Assembly (NCBI GenBank): GCA_006937955.1
Contig: SSNP01000082.1
Location: 1-64,000 of the forward strand
Origin: Pachypanchax playfairii
Taxonomy: Eukaryota > Chordata > Actinopteri > Cyprinodontiformes > Aplocheilidae
Direction of reading: 5' to 3'
DNA length: 64,000 nt
Each line of letters starts with the position of its first letter. Positions within the stretch are counted from its first letter, which is position 1. The translations under genes and the position numbers were made by a program. The notes beneath the pieces are model-generated. The model was not told the origin of the DNA and made no database searches. It worked only from the letters and a program-made list of their open reading frames with translations. This document shows, one piece after another, positions 12,045 to 26,200 of this stretch.

Positions 12045-12086
12045 AATATATATATAGTATATATATGTGTGTGTGTATATGTGTGC
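12045..12086. repeat. TA/TG microsatellite
   Basis: Alternating TA steps merge into TG steps over about 40 bp. No other function is seen. Confidence 0.8.
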
Positions 12087-12285
12087 ACTAAAGCTTTATA
12101 GAATATTATTTCTTATTATGACACAGGACTGATGACACAGGCAGCAGATTATTGGATGTGTTGTAAAGAATAATGTAGAGGTGAATGAAGGGTGAAATAA
12201 ATCTACCATGTGAAGTAATTAACCCTTATTTGCACCAAATCTGCCATTTAAGATATGATATATACACATAAAATAACTTTTATCA

Positions 12286-12597
12286 GCAAAACCATCTGGA
12301 CCAGCTTAATTCATTCATTCTTGCTGGGACCACTTTACCAGCAAGATTATGCTGGTCCACCAGCAAAACCCTCGCTTTGAACCAGCTTCCACCAGCTAAA
12401 CCAGCACCAAATCAGCATAGACCTGCTGCAAAACCATCTGGACAAGCTTAATTCATTCATTCTTGCTGGGAAAACCACTTTACCAGCAAGATTATGCTGG
12501 TCCACCAGCAAAACCCTCGCTTTGAACCAGCTTCCACCAGCTAAACCAGCACCAAACCAGCATAGACCAGCAAAGACCAGCATTGAAATCATGCTGG
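12286..12597. repeat. Duplicated CCAGC-rich unit
   Basis: Two copies of a unit of about 142 bp start at about 12286 and 12428. Each is full of short CCAGC/GCTGG words, including TGCTGGTCCACCAGC. Internal words are in both orientations, so the block could fold. The second copy has a small insertion (GGGAAAACC instead of GGGACC). Similar CCAGCA-rich repeats are common in fish DNA; the family was not identified. Confidence 0.8.
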
Positions 12598-13781
12598 TCA
12601 TTAAACTTTTAATCTGCTTTTGAGTCTCGGTCTGGTGTCTGTTGCCTGTGAGTGAGTTTTAAAAGAAAACTAGAATCACATCAAAAGGATCACCTTGGTC
12701 TTACTTTCTGCACTGAAACAACCTGAAGAAAAAAGATCTACGAATTCATAGTGAGATCAAAGTTAGATTGTGAAAGATATACCGGGCCTTGAAAGCAGAA
12801 GTGAATGATAAAAAAAGTTATGCCCATACACTGGCTATGACTTATGAATAGTCATGCATTTGTACATCACCTGTGTTGAGATGTTTATTTATGGTGTGAA
12901 AGGACACACATATTAGTGATCAGCCAGTATAAATTTATCTCTTCTTGATGCAAAGTAGTTCTTATTTCTTTTTGAAGCGCAAGCATAAAAGGGGCAGTAC
13001 AAACACACCTTGTTCAAACTGTAGAAAAAACAAAGTGCCAGTCACAAAGTCCTGGATCATCAGTTCACTCATAGAGACTATAAACTGTGAGTTTGCGGTC
13101 CTTTCTGCTTTGTTGGGTGACAAACTTACATTTATGTTTGTAATATGTTCTCTTCTTTGTACTACTTTAAATGCAGTGCAGTCTACAAATAAAAAAACAT
13201 ATAAATATTTGGGTTTTTAGGAAAACAATATATTGCAGACAAAGCTGGTGCACAGTACAATCATTTCAAACAATACTCTTATCATTGCTAAGGTACTGTA
13301 CGCTCACAAAGTGAGAGTGAGACAATGCATGTAATCCTCTTAGAAGACTTCAGGTGTTAGGTATTATACTGATCCATTGTGAAGACCTGTTCTGTTCTGT
13401 GTCCTACATAAGCCTTTAGGTGTTCGCAATAGTTTTTGTTTGTGCCACATCTAACTCTGGAAAACCATATCAGGAGATTTGCATCACTGACTTTGCATGA
13501 GATCATTTTTTTGGTAAGTCTGTAGCTGTCAAATACTCAGCAGTTCTCTTTGGATTTAATTAAGACATTCATTGAGCCCATTATGACAAATCGCTTTCTC
13601 TGATCTGGGTCAATGCAAGTTACTATTATTTTCATCATTGCTGTTTTGTCTTTATCATTCTAGTTGTTCTAAGACACCACTATCATGGCATCCTTAAAAC
13701 AATTTCTAACAGACAGTGATGTTTATAGTGCCTATTTAACTGAATCAGCTGTACATTTACTGTATTTTCTTTATCTCTTAG

Positions 13782-13941
13782 GCTTGGCTTCTCAAGAAGT
13801 CGATGATGTGACATGAATCATCCCACTGAAGTTTTAAGTCCTTTCATTCTGTGGTCTGCTGGAGAGAAAGCTGGACTCTACCAAAACCCACTTATGCTGC
13901 TTAATATAACCTAGCCATCAGCTACGCTTCTTTGGAGGAAG
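13782..13941 (+). other. slc24a1: slc24a1 5' UTR part of first coding exon
   Basis: The acceptor TTTATCTCTTAG ends at 13781, so at least one non-coding exon lies upstream. The leader holds ATGATGTGA and ATGAATCATCC at 13804-13823, that is, short upstream AUGs. The main start at 13942 is chosen because it begins MRCTRRRR just before the first hydrophobic segment, as in the family. Confidence 0.6.
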
Positions 13942-16900
13942 ATGCGTTGCACAAGAAGGAGGCGACTACAGCTAAGCCGGGTTCTGTTTCTCCTCTCCGG
14001 CGTTTTTCTCTGTACCCTCTACCAACTCACCATCAGTGCCCGGCTATATGAGCCTTTGCAGATGCCTCAGATTGGTGAGGATTCTGGAGAAGGTTCAACA
14101 GAGGGTGTTGAGGAGGCCACGGCAGAACCAGGGGGGCTGGAGGAACCTCTCACTGCAACACATGATTTAGAGCCCACAGATCAAACAACATCAGCATTTA
14201 ATGTGGTTCATCATACTGATAAAAATACAGATACAACTGCAGATCTTGATGTATTCACCACCACTGAGTCACCACAGTTGCCATCCACAAATCGGACCAT
14301 TGTGCATTGCATCTATGTGGTCCCTGAACCTCCTGCAGAGACACCCACCACACCTCCTACTTCTCCAGTTACAACTGTTCTTCCGGCTTCCCCCAGTGAA
14401 GCTCCAAAAGTCAAAGGTGAATATCCTGAAGATATTTTCTCCATTGATGACCGAAGACGAGGATGGGTGATCCTTCACATTTTGGGGATGATGTACATGT
14501 TTGTGTCTCTTGCTATCGTCTGTGATGAGTTCTTTGTGCCTGCATTGGGCGTTATCACAGACAAACTGGCTATTTCTGATGATGTAGCAGGAGCCACCTT
14601 CATGGCAGCTGGAGGTTCTGCACCTGAACTCTTTACCTCCCTGATAGGAGTCTTCATTGCTCACAGCAACGTGGGCATTGGCACCATTGTTGGTTCAGCA
14701 GTTTTCAACATTTTATTTGTGATTGGCATGTGTGCTTTGTTTTCTCGGGAGGTTCTCCATCTAACCTGGTGGCCACTTTTTAGAGATGTATCATTCTACA
14801 TACTTGACCTCATCTTACTCATCATCTTCTTCTTGGACAATGTCATCTTTTGGTGGGAGAGTGTTGTGCTGGTGGGCTGTTACTCTCTTTATGTCATCTT
14901 CATGAAATTTAATGTGCAACTGGAGCAAGCGTTCAAAACACAACTACACAAACACAAGAGCATCGTGAAGGTTATTGCTGTGGAAGAACCTGAAAAGGTA
15001 AGCAACTTGTTTCAATTCAGATTTCTTGGCAAGTTCAATTAGTCTTGATTTGAGATTTATTTTGGGTATTTAAGGTTGATTTTTTTTCCATATGAAGTTG
15101 TTTAACAACTTGATTGAGGCTTTGAGATGCAGGATATTAGTGGCCTTATTTTTTATTTCTGACATTTGCCCATAAAGGTGAACATCTATGTGACAAAAGG
15201 TAGGGTGCAAATGTGTTTACTTTAAGTAGATATAAATCCCCCATTTCAAAATTTGGTAAATTTCTTCTTTGTGCCAGCTGATGTTTTAAAATGAAAGTAG
15301 CTATCAAAGTCAAAGCTAATCCATATAATCATTTAGTAATTATTTAGTCATTTATTCTGCTCATAACACAGAGAAATGTCCATTACCAGAAAGCTACATT
15401 TGTCTTTACCGACCTTACATTCATGCCATCTTTGTCATTATGACAGTGAAGCAGAAAGGATAAATGACACTATAGCACTGAATGCTAGCATAGCCTTGTG
15501 CAAACCAAAGCTGATCAGCCACTTTAAAGTAATCCTTTAAATCTGTAGCATCAACATTTATTGTTTTTAATCTCTTGGTTCAGTCTTTTTTCCTCTCCCA
15601 CACCAACCCCCAAAAATATATTTTAGTTGTTTTTTTTTTTCAGATTATTTAAAATGGTTCATTAGATAATCCCAATCCAGGGTGATCTTGTTTATTTTAA
15701 AAAAGACTGTTTTTATAATCTTGTTTATGACACACAAGTGTCTATTTTTTACTGATACGTAGTAACTGACATGACCCTGCATGTCCGCAGTGTGTGAAAA
15801 AGCAACACATAATATATGCTAATGTTTAAAACTTTAAGGTCTACTTCAATAAAATAAGTTTGCTCTCTCTGCCAATGAATGTTTATCACTGAAAACATTG
15901 CTGTTGCACGCAGAAAAATGGAAACGGTGAAGATGTTTCCCCTCCTGCTCCAGAAGACAAGAATCGGTTAAAGGTAACAATCAATATATAAAAATCAATC
16001 AATCAACTCCAAAAAGAAACCTGACCCATCCCCTAATATTTTATTGTCACTGAGTTTATGTTGACTATTTGTCAACAGACAAATTATACATATTGTAAAT
16101 GACTAAACGTGATGTCGCTATTCACATCTGGACCTTATTGGCCTTTTTCTCCTAGTTGAAGCCGTCTCTTCAGCGAGGGGGAAGTTCGGCTTCTTTACAC
16201 AACAGCACCATGAGGAACACCATCTTCCAGCTCATGATTCACACACTGGACCCTCTCGGAGAGGGTAAGTGCCATATTACTCAAGTATTTTAAATTGAAA
16301 CTATATGATAGCGTGCATGACACTACCTTTATCAAAACTTTCTGTATACTACATCCTCCTCATTGTGAAAAGGATTAGTTTGGTGCCCCATACCAAGGCA
16401 GCACTAAGTCCAGATTGATACTAAGGAATTGAATACCCTCACTCGGGGGATTTATTTGGAGGTCTAAGGTGGAGCACAAGAAAAAAAATCAGTCAACAAA
16501 ATTAGGCCTACATTTTATAGAATTACTAATTTAAGCATTTTAAAAAGAATGTTTATTACTATATTTAGAGGAAACTATATGGATTATTTTAAGGTAAATT
16601 AGGCAGAACAAAGAAGGTTAGATGTTGCAATAATAGCGATAGAGCATTATACACATTGATTTCCATCCAGATTTCATTTTCATTGTAGGTTATAATGTGA
16701 ATCAGTAATACCAGTACATAAGCACTGAAATGCCTATTATTCTTTCATTTCTATCAAAATGTTTGATTCTCATTTTGTCCATTAAAAATCAGAAAAATTA
16801 TGAAAATGTTAAATTCACAAAAAACTTCAGTCTGTTTCCACATATCTGTGGTAGACTGGCGACCTGTCTAGGTGTAATCCTGCCTCTCGCCCAATGACAG

Positions 16901-19900
16901 CTGGAGATAGACGCCAGTTCCCCGCGACCCTGAACAGGAAGAATCAAGTGTAGATAATAACTGTCTGACTGTTTCCACAGGCACAACAATATGAACTGGG
17001 AAAGCCCAGCCCTCTATTTAGTTCTGTAACTCAGATCTCCTTTACAGTTGATACGTCTCTGAAAGTTTAAACGTGCTGCACAAAGTTAGAATTTAAGTCT
17101 AAATTATCGCTCTAAAAATGTTCATGGTTTTCACACAATCACTGTTTAATCCTTATCATTTTTTTTAGATTTGACAATATTTTCACCTCCAGCATTTTGT
17201 CTAAACTTTTCAGAGTATTTTCAAATTAACGTTTCCTATTCCGCCATTGTTTTTAACACAAATGCAAATTATGGATCAAAATGTTGATGTTTTTTTATCT
17301 CCTGTCCCTGAGTATGTCTCTCACTGATACAGGACATATGTCAACAAATGGTTTTCTATCAGATCCCTCCTGAGTGCAGATTTTGTATCTCCTACAGAAA
17401 ACTGTGTAGACATACAAACATTCTCATTTGTGATCATCACAATCTTTAGAGAAGGAGCTGTTTATGTAAGGCAGATCATTTTTAACAATAGGCCTGTGCT
17501 CCATTGTGTTCATACCTGTGTCTCACAGGTGTGCTGTAGCTTGTTACCATGGTAACCCTAGCAAGCCACTTGCATTTAACTTGATCTTTGTTCACCGTTA
17601 CACGTCTTATACAGTTTATACACCAAAATAGATGTGGATTATACAAAATGAGTCCCAAGTTACTCCTGGAGTTAATAATAGAAAGTTGAGATATGTGGAA
17701 ATTTGAATTAGTGACAGTAGCTGCATTGACACCCTTTAAATTCTTTTTGGAAATGTTTGACTTTATTTTGAATTCTATGGAAACCATATCAGAGTATTCT
17801 CATTTTTTTTACATTTTCACATTTTCATCAAATGTATCCAGTTCAGTTTCCTGCTTGTCACTTATCATTGACCAGTTGATTGATAATCTTGTCGCATTCA
17901 CCCAACAAATATAAATAATACTTGTGGGTGTGCTTTTCTGTTTGTTGCTTTATAATATAATTTTCTCTTTATATAAATTGATTTGTATATTATTGAATTG
18001 AAAATACTTTATTGTCTCACGGGGGAAATTACATGGAGATACAGAGAACAGCTTGACCTTCACTCTCCAGGCTGCCAAGGGTCACAGTGTACCCGGCGCA
18101 CGTTGCTCAGGCCAGCCAAGATCACACAGGAGAATACATACATACATATACATATACATGAGCACACATCGACCTATGTGTTAGAAAAAAAACAGATGAA
18201 TAAGACCATGTGAGGTCAGATGAGGTTATTAGTGCCTTTAACATCGCCAGACTGCTCTGTTTTCAACTTTAGCTCATAAGTTATTCTTTGTCGTTCAAGT
18301 AGTGTTTGTTGATGTTTTTCACAGGAAAATTTAAGGATAAAGCTGAGACTCTTACCAGTGTGGCCAGAAAGAAGTCAGAGCCCAAATCTCAGGACAAAAG
18401 TGAAGGTAACAAAGACAAAAGTAATTTTCATTTAGTATCCACACATCTTTAGTGAAGGCTGATCATCTGGACTGTAAAACCTGGCTTCACAATAAACATA
18501 AAAACATTTTCTACTTGTTGTTTTTATACTAACAGAAAAGATCTAGCTGATGTAACTTATATCTATCTTGGTAATAATGCAAAAATATTCATAAAAACAC
18601 ACATACTGATCCTAAAACATATTTACTTGTTTTTTAAATGTAACTATTTGGTCAACGACAAATAAACTCTCACTAAAATACATCTTCACAAGAAATAAAA
18701 AGAAAATCTTTATGATCGTTTTCTCAGATAAAGGGAGCAAATCTGAAAAGACCAAAGAGGCTGAAGCTTCTCCAGCTACAAACACAGAGAAGAAGGAGCA
18801 AACAGAAGAAAAGAAGGTATTCTTCACCCATGTCCAGCTGGCTTTGAAAAAGCCCAGAAGTCAGTCTTTGATACCTGTCTATGTAAGAGTCAAAGTACTG
18901 AGCTGCAGCTGTTTGTTACAGGCTTCTGCTGGTTGATTTCCTTCATTAAACACTTATTTTGGCTCATTTCCTCTCATCCATCATGACGTCTCTTCCACTT
19001 CAGGATGACATTCCAGCAGAACAAGGAGGGTCAGATGGATCAGAAGATTCAGACAGTGATGAAGAGGAGAGCGACGATGAGAGCGATGAGTCCAGTGAAG
19101 ATGAGGATGAGGATGAAGAAGAGGAGAAAGAAGACGAGCCTCTTTCGTTGCAGTGGCCCGACACGCCTCGTAAACAAGCAACATACCTCTTCCTGTTGCC
19201 TATAGTTTTCTCTCTGTGGCTCACAGTTCCGGACGTTCGCAACCATGTAAGAGATCACTATTAATCCGACACAGCAGGAATCAGATGTAATATGTTGAAT
19301 CATGTTTTAATTTAACTGACTTTGTCCAATAGAAATTCAGAAAATTCTTCGTGATCACTTTCCTGGGCTCCATTTTGTGGATCGCCATCTTTTCCTACCT
19401 CATGGTGTGGTGGGCCCATCAGGTCAGATTTGATTGTACATACAACCAAAAAACCGCTTTCACTGAACTGAGATCCATAAAATCCAGATAGGTCATTTAC
19501 ATTTGTTAAAATCTTTTTAGACCAAGGTGTACACATGGTAGGGCATCAAACTTTGCTCTGTTTTCATAAGGTTGGGGAGACAATCGGCATTTCAGAGGAG
19601 ATTATGGGTCTGACGATGCTGGCTGCAGGAACGTCCATCCCTGACCTCATCACCAGTGTCATCGTGGCTCGTAAAGGCCTTGGAGACATGGCGGTGTCCA
19701 GCTCGGTGGGCAGTAACATCTTTGACATCACTGTTGGGTAAGCATCTGTAGCCTGATCCTTTTATAAACACAAAACTGTTCAACAGCTCAAATTATTAAC
19801 TGATTTATTTATTTATTATTACTGTAACCAAACAGACTGCCGGTCCCGTGGCTCTTATACTCATTCATCCACGGTCTGGCTCCAGTTGCGGTCAGCAGCA

Positions 19901-20085
19901 ATGGCCTCTTCTGTGCCATCGTGCTGCTCTTTCTCATGCTGCTGTTTGTCATCATTTCCATCGCAGCCTGTAAGTGGAAGATGAATAAGATGCTGGGCTT
20001 CACTATGTTTCTCCTGTACTTCATCTTTCTGGTACTCAGCGTTATGTTGGAGGATCGCATCATCATCTGCCCCGTTTCCATCTGA
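13942..20085 (+). CDS. slc24a1: Sodium/potassium/calcium exchanger 1 (NCKX1)
   Basis: Nine coding exons: 13942-14997, 15914-15973, 16156-16264, 18325-18405, 18728-18816, 19004-19246, 19333-19422, 19571-19737 and 19836-20085. All junctions are GT-AG and all phases agree, giving 2145 nt or 714 residues. The protein exports Ca2+ with K+ in exchange for Na+ at the plasma membrane; the family's known role for this paralogue is in rod photoreceptors. Visible features are an N-terminal hydrophobic segment near residues 14-32, a Thr/Pro-rich extracellular stretch with an NRT glycosylation site at N117, and the first exchanger repeat with GGSAPELFTS (E229). A Lys/Glu-rich cytoplasmic loop ends in an acidic run at about 476-510. 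The second repeat has AAGTSIPDLITS (D601). The C-terminus ends DRIIICPVSI. It differs from NCKX2-4 by its long loops. The leader exon starts at 13782 after TTTATCTCTTAG. No lesion is seen. It faces dennd4a tail to tail. Confidence 0.95.
16838..16960 (+). mobile_element. SINE 3' fragment in slc24a1 intron 3
   Basis: The text contains GACTGGCGACCTGTCTAGG, CCTCTCGCCCAATGACAG and CCGCGACCCTGAACAGG, in the order of a widespread fish SINE 3' region. It lies between exon 3 and exon 4 and is truncated at both ends. The copy at 47600-47915 shares the GACAGGTCGCCAGTCC part in reverse. Confidence 0.65.
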
Positions 20086-21240
20086 GAGTACAAACACAGG
20101 ATCTCCCTATGGACACAGAGAAATTGACTCCACACATGAACAGAATGTCATGAAGAAAAAAAAAAAAAGGTTGGTCATTGCAACAAATTTGGACTCTTTA
20201 AAAGACTGGTTGCTGGTGACGGTGATGAAACTGAACAATTGTTGTTTCCCATTATCTAAAATATCTATGCAAATTCCCTGTAGGACTCTGATATCTTGCA
20301 GTTCTGCCAGTGGCAGATTTTTGGGCATAGGGTTGCCTAGATGTATAATGTAAATGCTACTTTGGAACTTTTCACTGATGGAAAGTGAGTTAGACCCAAA
20401 TGCAGAGAGGCAGAAGACAGAATCTGTAAGTAAACTTGGATATTTGTTCTTAATCAATGGAATGTAAAACAATAATTAGATGATAGCAGCAGACGGTCTG
20501 AGGGTGAACAGAGAAACAGGGAGCATAAGTACTGGGAGGGTCATTACAGGACAAGTGATCAAGTGTCCAGATGGAAACCCAGAGCCTGACAATATTTGGA
20601 AATGAGATCATTTTTTGTCTAAAAACTCTAGAGAGCTCCTTAGATCCTAATGTGAAATCAGTAAATGCTTCATTAGAAAACCAGGTACTTCTTATTGAAA
20701 CTCTTATAAAAGACACACAGTTTAGAGAATTGGGTTCTTTTTGAATGAATTTTAAAATTATAAAAGTGAAAATGTGTGTTTGTTTAAAATGCATGATTAA
20801 AAAGTTATTAACCTGACTATAACATATAAAACTGAAGTTTCTTTATTCAAAGAAGTATTGTTTTTCATCGTTTGGAAATCTGGATAACATGTGAGTAGTT
20901 CTATTTACTTGTCGTCTACAGAAACCAAACATGAAGCTATTTTAGTAGCCAGAAACATGTCTGCTGCATCACATCAACATTTTTAGAACCTGATCTGTAG
21001 CAACAATGGCAGCTTTGACAATTATTTTCTGTTAATCCTGAAGATGCAGAATTACAGTTTGAAAATAATAAAATACACTCACAAATGTTCTCTTTTATAA
21101 AGAAATAGAATATTTTTCACATTTTGAACAGTTAAGGTTATGAAATTAGCTTTTTATATATTTATACAAAAGCATCAACCATTATTTTACAACTTTACTG
21201 TAGAAAAGCTTAATAGCTTTTACTGAAAAACAAATAATCA
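20086..21240 (+). other. slc24a1: slc24a1 3' UTR and downstream
   Basis: No coding potential follows the stop at 20083-20085. An A-run lies at about 20155-20168. An AATAAA at 21067-21072 is a candidate poly(A) signal about 1 kb after the stop. Exact transcript ends cannot be read from sequence alone. Confidence 0.5.
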
Positions 21241-21266
21241 CACTTAATGTCCACAGGAGACATGTG

Positions 21267-23237
21267 TTTATTCATAAATGAAGGCAAATTATAGATCCAG
21301 CAAGGGAAAAAATTAGTTTTTCCTTTTTTTATGCAAAAGTTATACAAATTAGTATCTCTGTTACAAATGATGAATATTACATAGAAAACATTGTTACAGT
21401 TGGTGTAAACAACACATTAACATACAATTACATTTTGGTCATCATCAGTGGTTTTCAAACACTTTTCACGAGGTGATTTAAATAAAGATTCTCGGTGAGA
21501 TCGATATTCATCTCAAACACGATGTTTAACAAATCCAGCATTTTATCATTAGAAGTGGTTGATTGTAACAAGCACAATAAATAATGAATCTCAGCACCTC
21601 TTTTTTAAAATCTTCTTGTCAGTGTGTAAAACAAACAAACAATACAAGTTTCATATAATGCTGAGCTTAAAAGTGATTCTCAGACCCTGTCCACACCACT
21701 CTGGATTGTTTTAAAACACAGACTTTCTGCTGCGTCTGCAATTCCTGGCAAGTTTTATGTGAGAAAAACTGAGATTTTTAAAAATGTTTCGCCAAGATAA
21801 TTACAAATTCAGTGTTTAAATGAAGAATTCAAGCTTTTCAGAAATGATGATGTACCTTAACAGAATGTTTCAAGCATGCCCACCTTTACTTTGTGCACTA
21901 TAAATAAAAATAAAGCTGTTTTAACCAGTTTTTCTATGCCTGTCTCTCTTAATCTTGATCCCATCACCATTAGATTTAGATTTTGTGTTAAAACGTTTAA
22001 TTACTGAGAGTACATTGCAACTTGTGAACATTTTCACCACCTCGTGGCACAGCAGGGGGCATTTCAGTTTTTTCAGATTGATGTAGTTGAAAATATTTTT
22101 GTATACAGAAAAAAACATTAATTTTAAACAATCTCTGGAATAGTGTGGGCTAGGCCTGAATTCAGGCAGGTTAGAGCTTTGTTATCTATATTTCATGGGA
22201 TAATCATGTGTTTAAAGAAACAACCATTATTAAAAAGATGATAAAATTATTTTGGATTTTTCACTGTATGACACATTAAACGGTGAACGGCTCGCCACAT
22301 ACCTAAAACTGACATCAACATTAAACAATGAACACCGAAAAATGAAAATATACAAAATACGAAAACAAACTCTGTACATTTTACAGATCCAGAATTATGT
22401 CAGTTAAAAATAATAAAGTGTTGATTTGACGCAAAGAAACCAGTATTCATATAGTGTTTTTAATAAAATCTGTGATTGGCTGTTAAAATTTTACACATAA
22501 ATAATATAATTTTACCTCTAAAAGATGTGTTTATATAAAGATATATATTCCCTATTGGGCTGTTTTGAAAAAAAAAAAAAAAATCAATTAAACACTGTGT
22601 TTATACTGTACATAAAGGGTTCTTGGTCCAGACACTAGACTTCATTTATGAAGTGTATATATGTTTCAAGTATTAATGAGAAATGAATATAACCATAAAT
22701 CCATTGATTTTTGCCAAATTAATCTTTTTTAACTGTCAGACAGTTAAATCCTGCAAATAGTGGATAAAAGAGACCAATATTTTGGGATATTTGGAGCTAT
22801 TTACCAAAGTCTAAAGATATCTTGCTAAAGTGATTTATAAAAAAATATATAAAAACAACGTAGGTATCATACACTTATTATATACACTTGACATCAATCC
22901 AAACAAGGTCACCAGGACCATTGGGAAGTTTCAACACATCCTTTTTTTCACAGTTTCAACACAAAAGAAGGCATAAAATAGAATATGTAACAAATGTACA
23001 AACATTTGAATACGGGTATTTTGAAAATATGGTCGATTTTTCTAGACATTAATAAACACGAGACCTGTCACTTCATACCTCTCAGCTCTTAACAGTACGA
23101 GAAACTCATGGCAGTCACATTGCATTGAAGTGGATTTCATTTTGTGCTTACTAAAATTGCTCCATGTCCAAGTCAGATGAGCTGGTCCTGAGTCTGAAGA
23201 GCAGTCCGTCATCACAGCAGCAGTCAAAAAACAAAGC
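21267..23237 (-). other. dennd4a: Probable dennd4a 3' UTR
   Basis: The region after the dennd4a stop has no coding exons and is AT-rich. Minus-strand AATAAA occurs at 21267-21272, and other candidates lie upstream. A long 3' UTR is common for this gene. An A-run is at about 22569-22582. The end could overlap the slc24a1 3' UTR in antisense. Confidence 0.4.
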
Positions 23238-26200
23238 TCACAAGCTTGGTTCTCCAAAAGTCTTCCTGCACTCCATGACCCCTGCTCCAGGGGGTCTGTC
23301 ACAGTTGTGTGTCAGTTTAACTTGACTGGGGTTCAGGCGGTCATAGGCCAACTTGTACTCCCGGTCAAAAGCATCTGCAAGGAGATAATACAGAGTTTAC
23401 TTGGATTGTGCTGGAAAATCTAAGAGCTCATGTCTATAAGGACAATAGTGTCTTTCTGGTGTCCTATTGGACAGAGCTGTATAAGTCAAGGAAACATTTT
23501 AATTAGCCTATTTAAGATAGCAACAACCAAAGTTTTTAAAACTAAAAAAAAAATATAATTATCAGCAAAGGTTTTGAACTTACTGATATTAATGTTGTTC
23601 TTCCCCAAAGCCACAAGAGTTAGAAACAGTAAATCTCTGTAGAGGCTCCTTTTTGGGTAAAAGAAGAAAAAATAGAAATAAGTAAGCTTTCCATCTATAT
23701 CCTCCCAGTGTGTTTTCCACACACAGTGCACTCTTTGCTCACCTCTGCCTTTTAAAACCAAGCTCAGGCCCCAGCAGCTGGATGATCTGGCTCATGGGAT
23801 GATAGACGTCACTTTTCTTGATGCTCCTCACGAAGCCCTGCAGCAGCTCCACGGTGAAGAGCTGGCCTTCCTCACACAGCCCAGAGCGGATCAAGGAGTT
23901 GGCACCTGCAAAGACAGAGACGTGTAAGTCAGCCTCATCAAAGAGTCATTCATCTTCACCGCTGAAGGAATCGATAACATCAGCACAATTAGCAGGAGAT
24001 CTGAGAGGGATTTTATATGATGCTCTAGTTTCGTGATATTTGAATGCATAAGACTTTCTCAAATTAACTTTTGTAAACTTATTATTAACTTACAGTGTGT
24101 GTTCCACAGGACGTAGCATGGTTGGAGTTTGTCTTTTTGCAACTTCAAGTTGTCCCACATAATCCTCACGAGCACCTGCTTACTGTCCTCGGATATGACG
24201 GTGGGAGGAGTCTAGAGAGAATCAAATGTGAGAAAAATTTTAATGCTACAAATCTCATGCCTTGAATGTTAAGCTTCAAAAATATTTAAACACAAAATTG
24301 ATGTTTTCTTATCAATCAACACTAGGTGGCGCCAAGCTCCAGCTCAATCTGTCAGAGATCTCGTTTTTAATCTCATAGAACAGAAAAATGTCTTTGTCAG
24401 ATTTTTTAAAACTAAATTCAATGATTCATATGATGTAACTTCATTCCAAGGCTGTAAAAGGTAGGTGAAGCAGCGCTGATCTTTCTTTTGTATGTATTTT
24501 GCAACATGTCTTGATATTTAGAGGAGCTGCTCATATTAAGTCCTGAGGTTACACACCTGGTCTCCATGGCTACAGTGCTGAGAGGCCAGGATGAGAGCTG
24601 GCAAGTTACTGGGCAGCTCCAGTCTTTTGAAGTACCACACGAGGTTCCAGAAGACAATGGGATGCTGATCGACAACACTTGGGGAGGAGATCGCCTGGTC
24701 GCCCTCGTTAACCAGCAGGCTCTCCAGTTCCTTCCATAGAACCAGGGGGCTCAGGTAGGGCACCGTCACTGGATCAGAGTCCGGTGCAGACGTGCCAGCA
24801 CACCAGCTGCTGTTCTGTTTCTGCACTGGAACTGCAGATGGTTGAGCTGCACAATCTGTCACAGAGACGTTGGCTTCGGGAGTGAAAAGTACAGACGTGT
24901 CCTCACATTTAACAGGATTAGTTTCTTTAGAAGACCTGAGGGGAGACAGAATGAATCTGTTTAAAGAAGCTACAGGATAGAGAGGTATTTTCTGTGTGTG
25001 TGAATGATTTAGCGGAAGACATTACAAGGCACTTTACTATGGAATTCTGCATAAAATGAGAGAAAGGTGTGACAAGTTCTCAGCTAAAAGCTTTTTTGGA
25101 ATCATCTTGCTGAGCCTAAAACACAAAATATGTAAGAAACCTTGAAATATTTTGTATTTTTCATAGATTTAACCAAAGAAAACCATAAAGCTAACGAAGT
25201 GCCTAAAGATCTATTTAATAAATGGTTTTTGCTAAGCTGTCTGTTATGTGTTGGAACAACACTGATTCGTCCCTTGAATATGAATGATTCACAGGTAAAA
25301 GGTCAGGTGGCTTATACAAAAACATCCTTCTGAAATTACTTGGGCGCTTCACTGAAAATCAAAAGAAAAGCGAAGTCCAAATAAAATCCCTAAAAACTAT
25401 TGCCCAAGACCACTTGTCTGGTGTCTTGGAGGCAAAATCTAAAGAAAAAAAAAGCGATGACTCAGCACTTTTTTTACAGTACTGTATACTGTGTGTACAC
25501 TTTACCTGTTCTTTGGTCTGAGATCTTTGATTTCCACGTTGAGGAAAGGCAGGAAAGCCGTTCCACAGAAAGGACAAGTGCTGTTCAGGTTTGAGTCGTT
25601 CGCTGTCCATCCGGCCATGATCTCTTCATCATACACCAGACAGTCACATGTCTTACAAAGTGAACAGCTGGACATTAACACCTACAACGGAGAACAGAGA
25701 GGATAAAAATCCATCCTTTCATTTCAGAGTCAACAGATAAATCTCTGAGTTACCTCACCTCTACGGTGTAATTAGGGGCAGGCTGAAAGCGTCCGGCGTC
25801 GGGGGAGGAATCGGGAGTGTGAGGAGCTCTAGAAGGAAGTGCCAAACCACCTGGACATAATGGAGGATAATACAGTTAGTCGGATTTAACACATCCAGAG
25901 TGGATATCATTACTGATGCATCAATCCCCTCTTTAAATCCCGCGATCAGAGTGTGTTTTGTTTATTTGGGGGGCGTGTTCGATGAATCTGCACGTGAATG
26001 TGCATGCACGTGTGCATGTTTAGCATAAAGTCTGTGTCTAGTTGGGGAAAAGCCTTCACATTGAATGAGCCCTGAAGGCTGTTGACCTAGTTTCCCACAG
26101 AGCAACACTCAGCTCTTTCCATCACTCTTTCTACTCCTTTGACCCAAAGTTTTAAATGTCAAGAGGTGATTTTGGTTCAAGTATTAAAACAAATGTACTT

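Larger units (their letters stand above)
10755..13781. other. Intergenic, repeats and a candidate small exon
   Basis: This separates the BEN relic from slc24a1. It holds a candidate exon at 11440-11509, a TA/TG microsatellite at about 12045-12086 and a duplicated CCAGC-rich unit at 12286-12597. An ORF at 12945-13220 (plus, 91 codons) has no recognisable feature. It should contain the slc24a1 promoter, but no defined core element can be placed. Confidence 0.5.

Noticed and set aside
12347..12601. 84-codon minus-strand ORF with repeated WFGAGLAGGSW-like text
   Set aside because: It is the translation of the duplicated CCAGC-rich repeat and not a gene.
12945..13220. 91-codon plus-strand ORF upstream of slc24a1
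   Set aside because: No recognisable family and no splice or start context.
18981..19303. Antisense Ser/His/Leu-rich ORFs
   Set aside because: Shadows of the acidic exon of slc24a1 at 19004-19246.
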